Source of the DNA: Pleomorphomonas sp. NRK KF1
GTDB taxonomy: Bacteria > Pseudomonadota > Alphaproteobacteria > Rhizobiales > Pleomorphomonadaceae
DNA: 64,000 nucleotides
Assembly (NCBI RefSeq): GCF_023721755.1
Contig: NZ_JAMDLH010000002.1
Coordinates: forward strand, 310,001-374,000
Direction: 5' to 3'
Made by a program: the position numbers and the translations under genes. Shown here piece by piece: positions 15,571-24,141 of this stretch (the stretch's first letter is position 1; each line of letters begins with the position of its first letter). The notes beneath the pieces are model-generated. The model made no database searches. It saw only the letters and a program-made list of their open reading frames with translations, and had not been told where the DNA came from.

Positions 15571-18449
15571 CAGGCCTCGTTCTCCAGGAGTTGGCGACGG
15601 GCGAGCGCGTGGAAAAGCCCCCCTGCCTCGATCAGTTGGTCGTAGGTGCCGCTTTCGACGAGGCGGCCTTTGTCCATGACGAATATCCGGTCGACCTCGC
15701 GGATGGTGGAAAGCCGATGAGCGATGACGATCCGGGTCACCTGCAGACGGGCCAGCGTATCCGTCACAACCTGCTGGGTTCGGTTGTCGAGGGCGCTGGT
15801 CGCCTCGTCGAGAAGCAGGATCTTGGGTTCGTTCACCAGTGAGCGGGCGAGCAGTATTCGTTGCCGCTGGCCGCCTGAAAGCGCTCCTCCGCCGTCGCTC
15901 AGAATCGTGTGCATGCCCATGGGCATGGCTTCGACATCCGGCGCGAGAGCGACCAGCCTGGCCGCTGCCCATGCCGCCTCCAGACCGAGCCCGGAGGCTC
16001 CCGCGATGTTCTCGTAGATCGAGCCCGGCGTGATGCGTCCGTTCTGCAGGACAACGCCGATTTCCTTGCGAAGCAGCGTTGGATCGAGCCGGTCTGACGG
16101 CTTGCCGTCAAACAGCAGCCCGCCCTCTTCAGGCGTTTCGAAGCCGAGAAGGAGACGCATGATCGTCGACTTGCCGCTCCCGGACTCGCCGACGATGCCA
16201 ATGTATTCCCCCGGCCTTATATGAAAGCTGACGTCCCGCAGGATCAACGGGCCGTCGGGCGAGTAGCGAAAGTGCACCCTGTTGAAGGCGATCTCGCCGG
16301 AAAGCCTGCCCGGAGCCTCCCGCTCCCGTGAGATCTCCGGCTCCGCCTCGACGATCGGCATCGTCCGGGCGATCAGCGGGTTGATGGTGAGCAGCTCGGA
16401 CACCGCATTGATCGTCCCCGTCAGCGCGGCGGATACCTGCCCGAACGCCGTGATGAAAGCCACGAACATGCCGGTGGACAGGCTCGCAACGTCAACGGCC
16501 GCATCGCTGCCCAGCACCATTGCCTCAAGGGCCGCACTCGCCGTCTCCGACTTCATGACGAGAAGAACGCAGCCGAAGAGGAACAGCAGCGACAGGGGAC
16601 CGAGAACGGCAATGCCAACCATCTGCCAACCTTGCCAGCGCCGCGACTCCTCCAGTTCGCGGCGCTCGTTCACGGTGCGCCACGTCCACTCCGCGAACGC
16701 CCGCATTTCGGCCGCTGCCGCCCGGAGCTTGGGCAAGCCAACCAGGATCTGAAGCAGGAAGCTTCCGCCCCGGCGCTCGAACCGAGCCCGCTCGTGCTTC
16801 AGCTGCCTGCGCGCGATCCACCCTGAAACGGCCACCGTAAGCAGGATGGGGACGAGCGAGAAAAGGGTCAGCCGCCAGTTGATGAAGGCCATGGTGACGA
16901 GCCCCGACACCGTGCCGATCAGCCCGAAAACGCCGGCGAGCGTCGACCCGGTCAGAAGCTGGCGCACCTCCTGCAGGCCCAGGGTACGCTGCCCGAGCTC
17001 GCCGACCGCGTATCGCTGAAAGAAGCTTGCGGGAAGGCGGAAGAGACGCAAGACGATCGCCGCCTGCATCCTGGCGTCCAGCGTGGCTTCAATCCGTTCG
17101 ACGGCCATTGCGCGCGTCAGCTCGAAGATCGACTGCCCGAGCGCTGCGGCGACGAGCAGCAGCGCAACCTGCCAAAGACCCGAGCGATCGTTGAGCGGCA
17201 CGACCGTGTCGAACAGGATACCCGTCGCGACCGGCAGCAAGGCCATGGTGGACGCGGCCAGGATCGAGGTGACGACGACCAGTCGTGCTTCCGCACCCAT
17301 CCCGCGCGTTGCAAAGCGGGCGAGATCGCCGAAGCCGAGTTGCCTGTCCTCAAGCAGCGGATAGAGCTGGAGGGCCTTCTGCCGTAGCGTCGCGGCGACA
17401 GCCGGGCCCACCTTGCGAGGTCCATCCAGACCGATTGTCAGATATCCGCCCCGCCGTGCCGGCACCAGCGCCAGGGGGGCGCCCTCGACGGTCTCCCCGA
17501 GCATGGGCAGGCCGTCCCGCTTCCACCAGTCGTCCTTCAGGACGACCTCACGGTAATCGAGCAACAGATCGCGCAGGATCGGCTCGAATGACCTTGCGTC
17601 CGCCAGTTTTCGGCGCGTCTCGTCGGAAGGAGTCCCAAGCGGCCGCCCGAGGGACTTCATCGCCGCCTCGATCGCTGCATGCCAGGGATTGCGGATCGGC
17701 ACCTGGCTGCCGCCGACCTTGGCAAGGGTACCGAGCGCCTCCGAAAAGCGGTTGGCGGATGAGATCGCCTGGATGTCCTGCCGCCTGCCCGCTTCCGCTC
17801 GTTCCGACTCGAACCTGGCGAAAACGGTCTCCACCGTCATGCGGGACAGATTGGCGAGGCCTTCGGCCACCTCGTGCGCGGTCGGCTCGACGATCGGACG
17901 CAAGCGCCCGCCATTCCGTGCCGCCAGTTGGCCGGGCGCGGCGAGCGGAAAGGGCAAAGCAGGTTCCAGGATACGACCGTTCCAGCTGAAGGCCGGTTCG
18001 TCGGCGACGACCAGGGCGAACTCGCCGGCCGCCGCTGAACAGGTTTCTCCCGGCTGAAGGTCGAGAGCCTCCCTGTCCACCAGGTGGCTCGGCCAATCGG
18101 GCGAGCGGCCGAGGGCGCCATTCATGCAGCGCACCCACTCGCCGACCGCGGAAGCCTTCGCCACTGCTTCCTCCATGGCGATCCGCTCGAAGCAGGAGCC
18201 AAGGCCGCCGATGGCGACCAGACATCCTTCCGAGGCGGACGCCGTCGAGAAAAGCAGGCCGCCCTTCTCCAGCCGGAAGAGGTGACGGCGCCCATCTCCG
18301 ATGCGATCGAGCACGAACACGTCCGCGTAGCCGCGGAGCAACCTGAAGGCGGCAAAGCCTTCTTCCAGTGCCAGCGGCTTGTTTCCACCGCCTTCGATGA
18401 CTTGCGCCAAGGGCCGGCTGCCTTTCATCGGATCCGCGTTCTGATACAT
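15570..18449 (-). CDS. NHLM-type RiPP exporter, ATP-binding/permease subunit
   Basis: The 959-residue protein has a long N-terminal region of about 400 residues with no peptidase motif, then a six-helix ABC exporter domain (about 410-700) and a nucleotide-binding domain. That domain has Walker A GESGSGKST, signature LSGGQRQR, Walker B ILLLDEATSALD and H-loop VIAHRLST, all intact. Length and layout match the second ABC component of NHLM bacteriocin systems, in which a large N-terminal domain replaces C39. It should form a heterodimer with the C39-bearing ABC subunit encoded immediately upstream (TGATG overlap). The product would export the Nif11 and NHLP peptides. Confidence 0.92.
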   Translation of the reverse strand: MYQNADPMKGSRPLAQVIEGGGNKPLALEEGFAAFRLLRGYADVFVLDRIGDGRRHLFRLEKGGLLFSTASASEGCLVAIGGLGSCFERIAMEEAVAKASAVGEWVRCMNGALGRSPDWPSHLVDREALDLQPGETCSAAAGEFALVVADEPAFSWNGRILEPALPFPLAAPGQLAARNGGRLRPIVEPTAHEVAEGLANLSRMTVETVFARFESERAEAGRRQDIQAISSANRFSEALGTLAKVGGSQVPIRNPWHAAIEAAMKSLGRPLGTPSDETRRKLADARSFEPILRDLLLDYREVVLKDDWWKRDGLPMLGETVEGAPLALVPARRGGYLTIGLDGPRKVGPAVAATLRQKALQLYPLLEDRQLGFGDLARFATRGMGAEARLVVVTSILAASTMALLPVATGILFDTVVPLNDRSGLWQVALLLVAAALGQSIFELTRAMAVERIEATLDARMQAAIVLRLFRLPASFFQRYAVGELGQRTLGLQEVRQLLTGSTLAGVFGLIGTVSGLVTMAFINWRLTLFSLVPILLTVAVSGWIARRQLKHERARFERRGGSFLLQILVGLPKLRAAAAEMRAFAEWTWRTVNERRELEESRRWQGWQMVGIAVLGPLSLLFLFGCVLLVMKSETASAALEAMVLGSDAAVDVASLSTGMFVAFITAFGQVSAALTGTINAVSELLTINPLIARTMPIVEAEPEISREREAPGRLSGEIAFNRVHFRYSPDGPLILRDVSFHIRPGEYIGIVGESGSGKSTIMRLLLGFETPEEGGLLFDGKPSDRLDPTLLRKEIGVVLQNGRITPGSIYENIAGASGLGLEAAWAAARLVALAPDVEAMPMGMHTILSDGGGALSGGQRQRILLARSLVNEPKILLLDEATSALDNRTQQVVTDTLARLQVTRIVIAHRLSTIREVDRIFVMDKGRLVESGTYDQLIEAGGLFHALARRQLLENEA

Positions 18450-20623
18450 CAGGCGCCCCCTCGCACCAGCCGGGCATACTCTCCGTCGAGCCGCATCAGC
18501 GTGTCATGATCGCCCCGCTCGACGATGCGCCCCCGGCTCATGACGACGATCTCGTCGCAGTCGCGCACGGTGCTGAGCCGGTGAGCGATGATGAGGCAGC
18601 CACAGCCGCGCCGGCGCAGGTTGTCGTCGATCTGCTTTTCCGTAACCGGGTCGAGCGCGGCCGTCGCCTCATCAAGTACGATGAGGGAGGGGTTGACACT
18701 GAGGACGCGCGCCAGTTCCAATCTTTGGCGCTGGCCACCTGAAAAGTTCAGGCCGCCTTCGGCAACCCGCGCGTCGAGCTGCCCGGGCCTCATCAGCACG
18801 TCATCGAGGATCGCCGCATCAGAGAGCGCGGAGATCAGCGCATCCTGCGGGATGGTGCTATCCCAGAGCGTAAGGTTGTCTCGGACCGTCCCCTCGAACA
18901 GGAATATCTCCTGATCGACGTAGCCGATTACCTGGGATCTTCGCGACTGCGCGAGCGTCTCTGCGTCGATGCCCCCGATGCGAATCTCGCCGCTCCATGG
19001 CTTCTGAAGGCCCGCGATCATCCGGCCAATGGTCGTCTTGCCGCTCCCCGATCCGCCAACGAGGGCGACGCGGGCGCCGGGCTTCAAGTTCAGGGAGAAG
19101 TCCTGGATGAGAGGCGGATCGAGAGGAGAGTAGCCGAAACTGACGCAATCGAGCTCGACCCGGCTCGAGGCCGGCACGAGGGACACGTCGCCTTCGACGA
19201 TCCTCTTGGCCCGGTTCACGTCGGCGATCTTCACCAGATCGGCGCGGATGGTCTGGATCTGACCGGCGAGACCGATGAGCTCAAGCATCGGCGCGTTGAA
19301 GTTTCTGGCAAGCCCCTGGAAGGCGACGAGGGCGCCGAGCGACATGTGGCCCTTCATGACGCCGATGGCTCCGACCACGAGAACGAGAACATTGGCGAGC
19401 GCCTGGATCAGGGCGGGAATGGCGTTGATCAGGGTCTGCGCCTGGGCCAGGCGCGCCCTGGTGCCAAGCACCTTGCTGTGCAGCCCGGTCCACCGACGAT
19501 AGGCCTGGGCCTCCATGTTGGACGCCTTCAGGGTCTCGATCGCCCGGATGGGTCCGAGCGTGGCGGCGAGCAGCGATCCCATTTCCACGCCGAGCTTGGT
19601 GCTCTGGGTGCGCTGGACTTTGCCTCCCTGGTGGATGACGATGCCATAGAGCAGCTGAATGGCGAACATCCAGCCGGCAAGAACCGGGTTCATCATCCAC
19701 ATGATGGCTGCGTAGGCGAGAAGGCTGGTCAGATTGAAGACCGCAGACGACAACCGCCCCGACAGGAGATCGGCAACCCTTTCGTTGGCGCTGAGCCGAC
19801 CGGAGAGTTCGCCGGGGTGACGCTGCGCGTAAAACTCGGCAGGCAGCAGAAGCATGTGCCAGAGAAGCTTGCTCGACGGCACGACCACCTGCTTCATCTC
19901 CAGCCGTCTGAGGCCGGCTTGCTGCAACGCGGTGGCAAGCCCGCGCAACAGCACGACGAAGAGCAAGGCGACGGCAAATGGCAGAAACCAGTCCTCCTGC
20001 TGCGCGACGAGGATCGTATCGATGAATGCGCGCGTGAAGACCGGAACCGCGACGCCCGGAACCACCAGGGCGAGTGAGGCAAGGAGAACGAAGAGGAGGC
20101 CCTTTTTCGAGCCCTTGAGGCGATCGAGCATGAGTGGCAAGGCCAACGGCTGCTCCCCGGCGGGGCGGAAGTCCTCCGAGGGCTCGAAGGCGAGCACCAC
20201 GCCCGTGAAGGCCTGCGCAAGCTCGGCGATCGAGACCGTTCGGCGACCCGATGCGGGATCGTTGATGAAGGCCGTTTTCCCTCGAATACCCTCGAGAACG
20301 ACGAAATGGTTGAAGTTCCAGTGCAATATGGCCGGCCAGGGAACATCGGCCAGATTGTCGACCTCCTTTCGGAAGCCCTTCGCGTTCATGCCATAGCTGC
20401 GGGCAGCCTTCAGGAGGTTGCTCGCCTTGGTACCGTCTCGCGAGACTCCCGCGGCAATGCGCATCTCCTCAAGCGTCACCCATCGGCCATGATGGGCCAG
20501 GATGATCGAAAGGCACGTCGCCCCGCATTCGACGGCCTCGATCTGCAGGATCTGCGGGGTTGCCCGTGTCCTCTTGCGGCCGGAAACGCCACCGAACAGG
20601 TTGAGAGCCTGTGCCCCGATCAT
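18449..20623 (-). CDS. NHLM-type RiPP exporter with C39 leader peptidase
   Basis: The 724-residue protein has an N-terminal C39 peptidase with catalytic Cys33 (VECGATCL), His106 (NHFVVLEG) and Asp122 (INDPASG). An ABC exporter membrane domain and an intact ATPase follow: GGSGSGKTT, FSGGQRQR, LIVLDEATAALD, IIAHRLST. C39 domains cut leaders after a double glycine, matching the VAGG and ASGG sites of the three precursors in this window. The ATG at 20623 overlaps the HlyD stop by four bases. It is the first of the two canonical ABC subunits, and together with HlyD it forms a complete peptidase-transport machine. Confidence 0.94.
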   Translation of the reverse strand: MIGAQALNLFGGVSGRKRTRATPQILQIEAVECGATCLSIILAHHGRWVTLEEMRIAAGVSRDGTKASNLLKAARSYGMNAKGFRKEVDNLADVPWPAILHWNFNHFVVLEGIRGKTAFINDPASGRRTVSIAELAQAFTGVVLAFEPSEDFRPAGEQPLALPLMLDRLKGSKKGLLFVLLASLALVVPGVAVPVFTRAFIDTILVAQQEDWFLPFAVALLFVVLLRGLATALQQAGLRRLEMKQVVVPSSKLLWHMLLLPAEFYAQRHPGELSGRLSANERVADLLSGRLSSAVFNLTSLLAYAAIMWMMNPVLAGWMFAIQLLYGIVIHQGGKVQRTQSTKLGVEMGSLLAATLGPIRAIETLKASNMEAQAYRRWTGLHSKVLGTRARLAQAQTLINAIPALIQALANVLVLVVGAIGVMKGHMSLGALVAFQGLARNFNAPMLELIGLAGQIQTIRADLVKIADVNRAKRIVEGDVSLVPASSRVELDCVSFGYSPLDPPLIQDFSLNLKPGARVALVGGSGSGKTTIGRMIAGLQKPWSGEIRIGGIDAETLAQSRRSQVIGYVDQEIFLFEGTVRDNLTLWDSTIPQDALISALSDAAILDDVLMRPGQLDARVAEGGLNFSGGQRQRLELARVLSVNPSLIVLDEATAALDPVTEKQIDDNLRRRGCGCLIIAHRLSTVRDCDEIVVMSRGRIVERGDHDTLMRLDGEYARLVRGGA

Positions 20624-21882
20624 AGGCCGGTAGCCTTCTTCAGGAAGGGGAGCAGGAAAGAGGCTGGCTTGCGGCTGTCGACGGTAACCTTGGCGGTTCC
20701 GGTGGTCCCCGGGCTCAGGCTGGCCAGCGCTCCCGTGCCTCCGGACCAACGGTAGCCGCTGGCGGTCGCCGCATCCCGCTCGAGTTCGACATGGACGGCG
20801 AAGGGCGCTCCCTCCTTCGAGAACCGGGCGACGAGAGCGTCGTTTTGTAGGATTGCCCGCATGCCCTCGTGGGTGACCGGAAAGTCCGACACCGACGTCA
20901 CGCGTCCAACAAGTGTGCCCCACTCTTCCTTCTGCATGCCGCCAAGCTCGATGTGAACAGGCATGCCGACCTTGACCCGCTTGCCCTGCGCGGGAGGCAC
21001 GTAGAGCATGAACTGCAGCGAACCGTCACCGCTCGCCACCGAGGCGATCCGCGTTCCGGCCGGCGTGTAGGCGCCGAAAGGGGCCTTCCATTCGACCAGA
21101 ACTCCGTCCGTGGGGCTTGTGACCTTGCCGAAGGTGGAAAGCTGAAGATCAAGTTGGCGAACCTCGGCTTCCGCTGCCAGAACCTTCTGCTCCTGTTCGA
21201 ACAGCCGGCGCTCATCCTCCGATCGACCTGCCAGTTGCTCCGCCGCAAGGGTCAGCAAGCCGGTGCGCGCCGTGGCGATGTCGAGGCTGGCGTTCGACAA
21301 CTGCTCCCGGGCCTGCTGAACGGCGCTCGCGGTGGTGACGCCCCCTGCGGCGAGCTTCTCCTGGTTTTCGACAAACCCGCGATAGGCGTCCCGGCGCTGC
21401 TCCGCCGCCTTGATCTGAGCCTCCAGGGCCGCCTTTCTGGCTGCGGCATTGTCGCCGCGTGCCGCGCCGAGAACCTTTTGCTCACGCCGCAAGGCGTCCA
21501 TGGCCGCGCGCGCCGCGCTCGCCTGCGCCTCGGCCATCTCCAGACGGGTCGATATGTCAGGCTGGCTGATCTCGGCAAGTATATCGCCTTGCCGAACCCG
21601 GTCGCCGAGTTCGGCATGCCGGTGCGTCAGCGAGCCTGAGGCGGCCGCGATCGCATCGACGATCTGGCCTCCACCGTAAAACAGAATGCCCTGGCCGGAG
21701 ATGCGGGTAGGAATACTCGCCGTGAAGCCCCACACGACGAAGGTCGCAAGCAGCACCACGACCCCGGCGAGCGCCACCCAGCCACCGGGGCTGGTGATGA
21801 CGATGGCCTCGTCCAGCTGTTCAGGAGACGACAGCCGGTCCAGTGCTTCCTGTCGGTAGAGGTTCTTGTTCTGAGCAGACAT
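20620..21882 (-). CDS. NHLM-type HlyD-family periplasmic adaptor
   Basis: The 420-residue membrane fusion protein has a short cytoplasmic N-terminus, one transmembrane helix (about residues 32-52), a lipoyl/barrel-sandwich half (SGSLTHRHAELGDRVRQGDI), a long alpha-helical coiled coil (about 110-240), and a beta-barrel region. It bridges the ABC exporter to the periplasm. The ATG at 21882, preceded by GGAAACG, is the start matching family members; an upstream ATG at 21933 would run into the cyclase gene. No TolC-like outer-membrane channel is encoded nearby. Confidence 0.9.
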   Translation of the reverse strand: MSAQNKNLYRQEALDRLSSPEQLDEAIVITSPGGWVALAGVVVLLATFVVWGFTASIPTRISGQGILFYGGGQIVDAIAAASGSLTHRHAELGDRVRQGDILAEISQPDISTRLEMAEAQASAARAAMDALRREQKVLGAARGDNAAARKAALEAQIKAAEQRRDAYRGFVENQEKLAAGGVTTASAVQQAREQLSNASLDIATARTGLLTLAAEQLAGRSEDERRLFEQEQKVLAAEAEVRQLDLQLSTFGKVTSPTDGVLVEWKAPFGAYTPAGTRIASVASGDGSLQFMLYVPPAQGKRVKVGMPVHIELGGMQKEEWGTLVGRVTSVSDFPVTHEGMRAILQNDALVARFSKEGAPFAVHVELERDAATASGYRWSGGTGALASLSPGTTGTAKVTVDSRKPASFLLPFLKKATGL

Positions 21883-21899
21883 GATCCAGCGTTTCCGGA

Positions 21900-24116
21900 C
21901 TACTTGGAGCGTGCGACGTAGACGCCGTCCCACGCGCCGGGCGGGTCGGCGAGGAGGGTGGAAAGGCGTTCGGCGTAGATCTCGTAGAGGGTGTCCATCC
22001 TCGGAGGGGCTACGCCGCGCAGGGCGGCGAGCTTCTCTCGCGCGGCGGCGAAGCTTCCCTCACGGTAGAGGGAAAGGAACTCGTCGTGCTGCTGATGGAG
22101 CGAGGTAAACTCTGGCCGGACCGCCATGGTCTCGTCGCCCAGGAGTGCGTGGAGGCGGACCGGCGCCGACCTGCCCTTGACACGGACGAGATCCAGTTCG
22201 AGGAAGGCGAAGTCCGGAACCGCCTGACGCGTGAACTCGCTGACGGCGATGTCCACGCCGTAGAACTTCGTCAGACTCTCGATACGCGAGGCCAGATTGA
22301 CGCTGTCACCCAGCGCCGAATAGCTGAAGCGCTGGGCCGAGCCAAGATTGCCGACACAGGCCTCTCCGGTGTTGAGACCGATACCGATGCGGATCGGATC
22401 GGGCCGCGTGCGATTGAGGGCTTCGACGACGTCGAGCATGGCGAGCGCAGCACGGCAGGCCTTCTCCTCGTGAGCGTCGATGTCGAGCGGTGCGTTCCAG
22501 AACGCCATGATCGCATCGCCGATGTACTTGTCGATCGTCGCCTCGCCTTTCAGCAACACGTCGGTCAGAGGCGTCAGGATGTTGTTGATCAGCCCCGTCA
22601 GCGCCTGCGGGTCCATGCCCTCCGACAATGTCGTAAAGCCCCGGATATCGGAGAAGAGCACCGTCACGCGGCGAGTCTCGCCGCCGAGCCGCAAGGCGCG
22701 CGGTTCATTGGCCAGGCGTTCCACGAGGGCCGGGGCGAGATAGCGTCCGAAGGCGTTCTTGACGAACCGCTTCTCGCGGTTCTCCAGCGCCAGACGCAAA
22801 GGGGTGAGGACGAGAAAGACGACCAGCAGCGTCAATGTCGGTCCCACGGGATCCAGCAGGTACTGCCCCCGGGCGAAGGCGAGCCAGGATACGACCACGA
22901 ACGCGGCCGACAGGACCAGAAAGGCGGCGGTGCTGAGCAAGGCGCCGCTTCGACTTGCAACTCCGATCAGGATCAGTCCGGACAGGAAGGTGGCAAGCAA
23001 GGTCCCGCCGTCTGCCCAGTCCGGCTCCATCAGGAAAGACCCGGCGACGATCTGATCGATGATTTCAGCGTGAACGTTCACGCCCGGCATGGCCGAGGCG
23101 ATGGGTGTGGCGACGATGTCGCGCAGCCCCACCGCGCTGGTGCCGATCAGGGCGATCCGCCCCTCGATCGCCGCCGCCGCTTCGGCGCTTGTCCGGCCCG
23201 CGACGAGGTCCGCCGCTCGGATTACCGGCATGTTCGGCATGCCGGAATAGTAAATGCGCATGCGTCCGTCGGCATCGGTTGGAACGGTCAACTCCCCCAC
23301 GCGCAAATCCACCATGGCCGGAATGCCGCCACCGCCCTGACCGCTCGCATCGCTGGTGCGGATCACGAAGCCCGAGGCCCCTTGTGCGATCCTCAGCGTC
23401 TCCACGCTGAGGGCGGGAAAAATCTCGTCGCCCGCCACCGCCGCCATCGGCATGCTGCGGATCACGTTGTCTCGGCTGGTCGCGAACGAGAAAAAACCCA
23501 CGCCGGCGGCGGATGCCTGCAAGAGGTCGATGTTGCGCACGGCGCCGTTGAAACGCGTCAAATAACGACGCGGATCGGTCCCTCCGTAGGCAAAGCCGGC
23601 CTTTGGCTTCGGTGGCGACTCTCGCCCCTCGTCGGTCAGCGCGAGTCCGACCGCCGCGTTGGCACCTGCAAGAGCCCTTGCAAGAGAGGCGTCACTGTCG
23701 AGTTCCTCCGTGCCGGACGGAAGACTGACGGTCGCACCGCGCTCGCGCAGAGCGTCGACTGCCCTGCTGAGAGACAGGCGATCGGGTTCCGAGAACACGA
23801 TGTCGAAGCCGATGGAAGCCGCGCCGAGCGCATGCAGCCGATCGACGATCGTCGCGATGACCCGTCGCGACCACGGCCATTGGCCGAGTTCGGCGATGGA
23901 GGCTTCGTCAATGTCGATGATGACAACCGGTGGCTCCGTCGCCTGCCTCGGCAGAAGTCGCTGGTAGCCATCGAACAGTTGATTGGTCAGAACCTGCGTG
24001 GCGGCCGGCCACGTGCGCATGGCGACGAGGCAGATCGCAAGCGCCAGCAAGCCTGCCATGAGGGGCAGCCAGTTCAACGACAGTCGCGCCGCCCTTTGCC
24101 CGCTGACCTGTCTCAT
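21900..24116 (-). CDS. CHASE2-domain adenylate/guanylate cyclase (class III)
   Basis: The 738-residue protein has an N-terminal membrane helix, a periplasmic CHASE2 sensor (about 50-350; VVIIDIDEASIAELGQWPW, GASIGFDIVFSEPD), three closely spaced transmembrane helices and a class III cyclase domain. The catalytic motifs are present: FSDIRGFTTLSEG (metal aspartate), KYIGDAIMAFW, and LGDSVNLASRIE. It makes cAMP or cGMP in response to an unknown extracytoplasmic signal. It is placed within the exporter operon, upstream of a cyclic-nucleotide-fold protein and opposite a SulP transporter that carries such a domain. The start at 24116 is the first ATG after the FecR gene; it lacks a strong ribosome site. 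Confidence 0.92.
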   Translation of the reverse strand: MRQVSGQRAARLSLNWLPLMAGLLALAICLVAMRTWPAATQVLTNQLFDGYQRLLPRQATEPPVVIIDIDEASIAELGQWPWSRRVIATIVDRLHALGAASIGFDIVFSEPDRLSLSRAVDALRERGATVSLPSGTEELDSDASLARALAGANAAVGLALTDEGRESPPKPKAGFAYGGTDPRRYLTRFNGAVRNIDLLQASAAGVGFFSFATSRDNVIRSMPMAAVAGDEIFPALSVETLRIAQGASGFVIRTSDASGQGGGGIPAMVDLRVGELTVPTDADGRMRIYYSGMPNMPVIRAADLVAGRTSAEAAAAIEGRIALIGTSAVGLRDIVATPIASAMPGVNVHAEIIDQIVAGSFLMEPDWADGGTLLATFLSGLILIGVASRSGALLSTAAFLVLSAAFVVVSWLAFARGQYLLDPVGPTLTLLVVFLVLTPLRLALENREKRFVKNAFGRYLAPALVERLANEPRALRLGGETRRVTVLFSDIRGFTTLSEGMDPQALTGLINNILTPLTDVLLKGEATIDKYIGDAIMAFWNAPLDIDAHEEKACRAALAMLDVVEALNRTRPDPIRIGIGLNTGEACVGNLGSAQRFSYSALGDSVNLASRIESLTKFYGVDIAVSEFTRQAVPDFAFLELDLVRVKGRSAPVRLHALLGDETMAVRPEFTSLHQQHDEFLSLYREGSFAAAREKLAALRGVAPPRMDTLYEIYAERLSTLLADPPGAWDGVYVARSK

Positions 24117-24141
24117 TCGACTGCGCCGGCTACATGAAACA

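Noticed and set aside
15570-15972. Longer start for the cyclic-nucleotide-fold protein
   Set aside because: The extra N-terminal residues are arginine/proline-rich shadow of the ABC ATPase gene; the ATG at 15570 overlaps the ABC stop and begins the barrel correctly.
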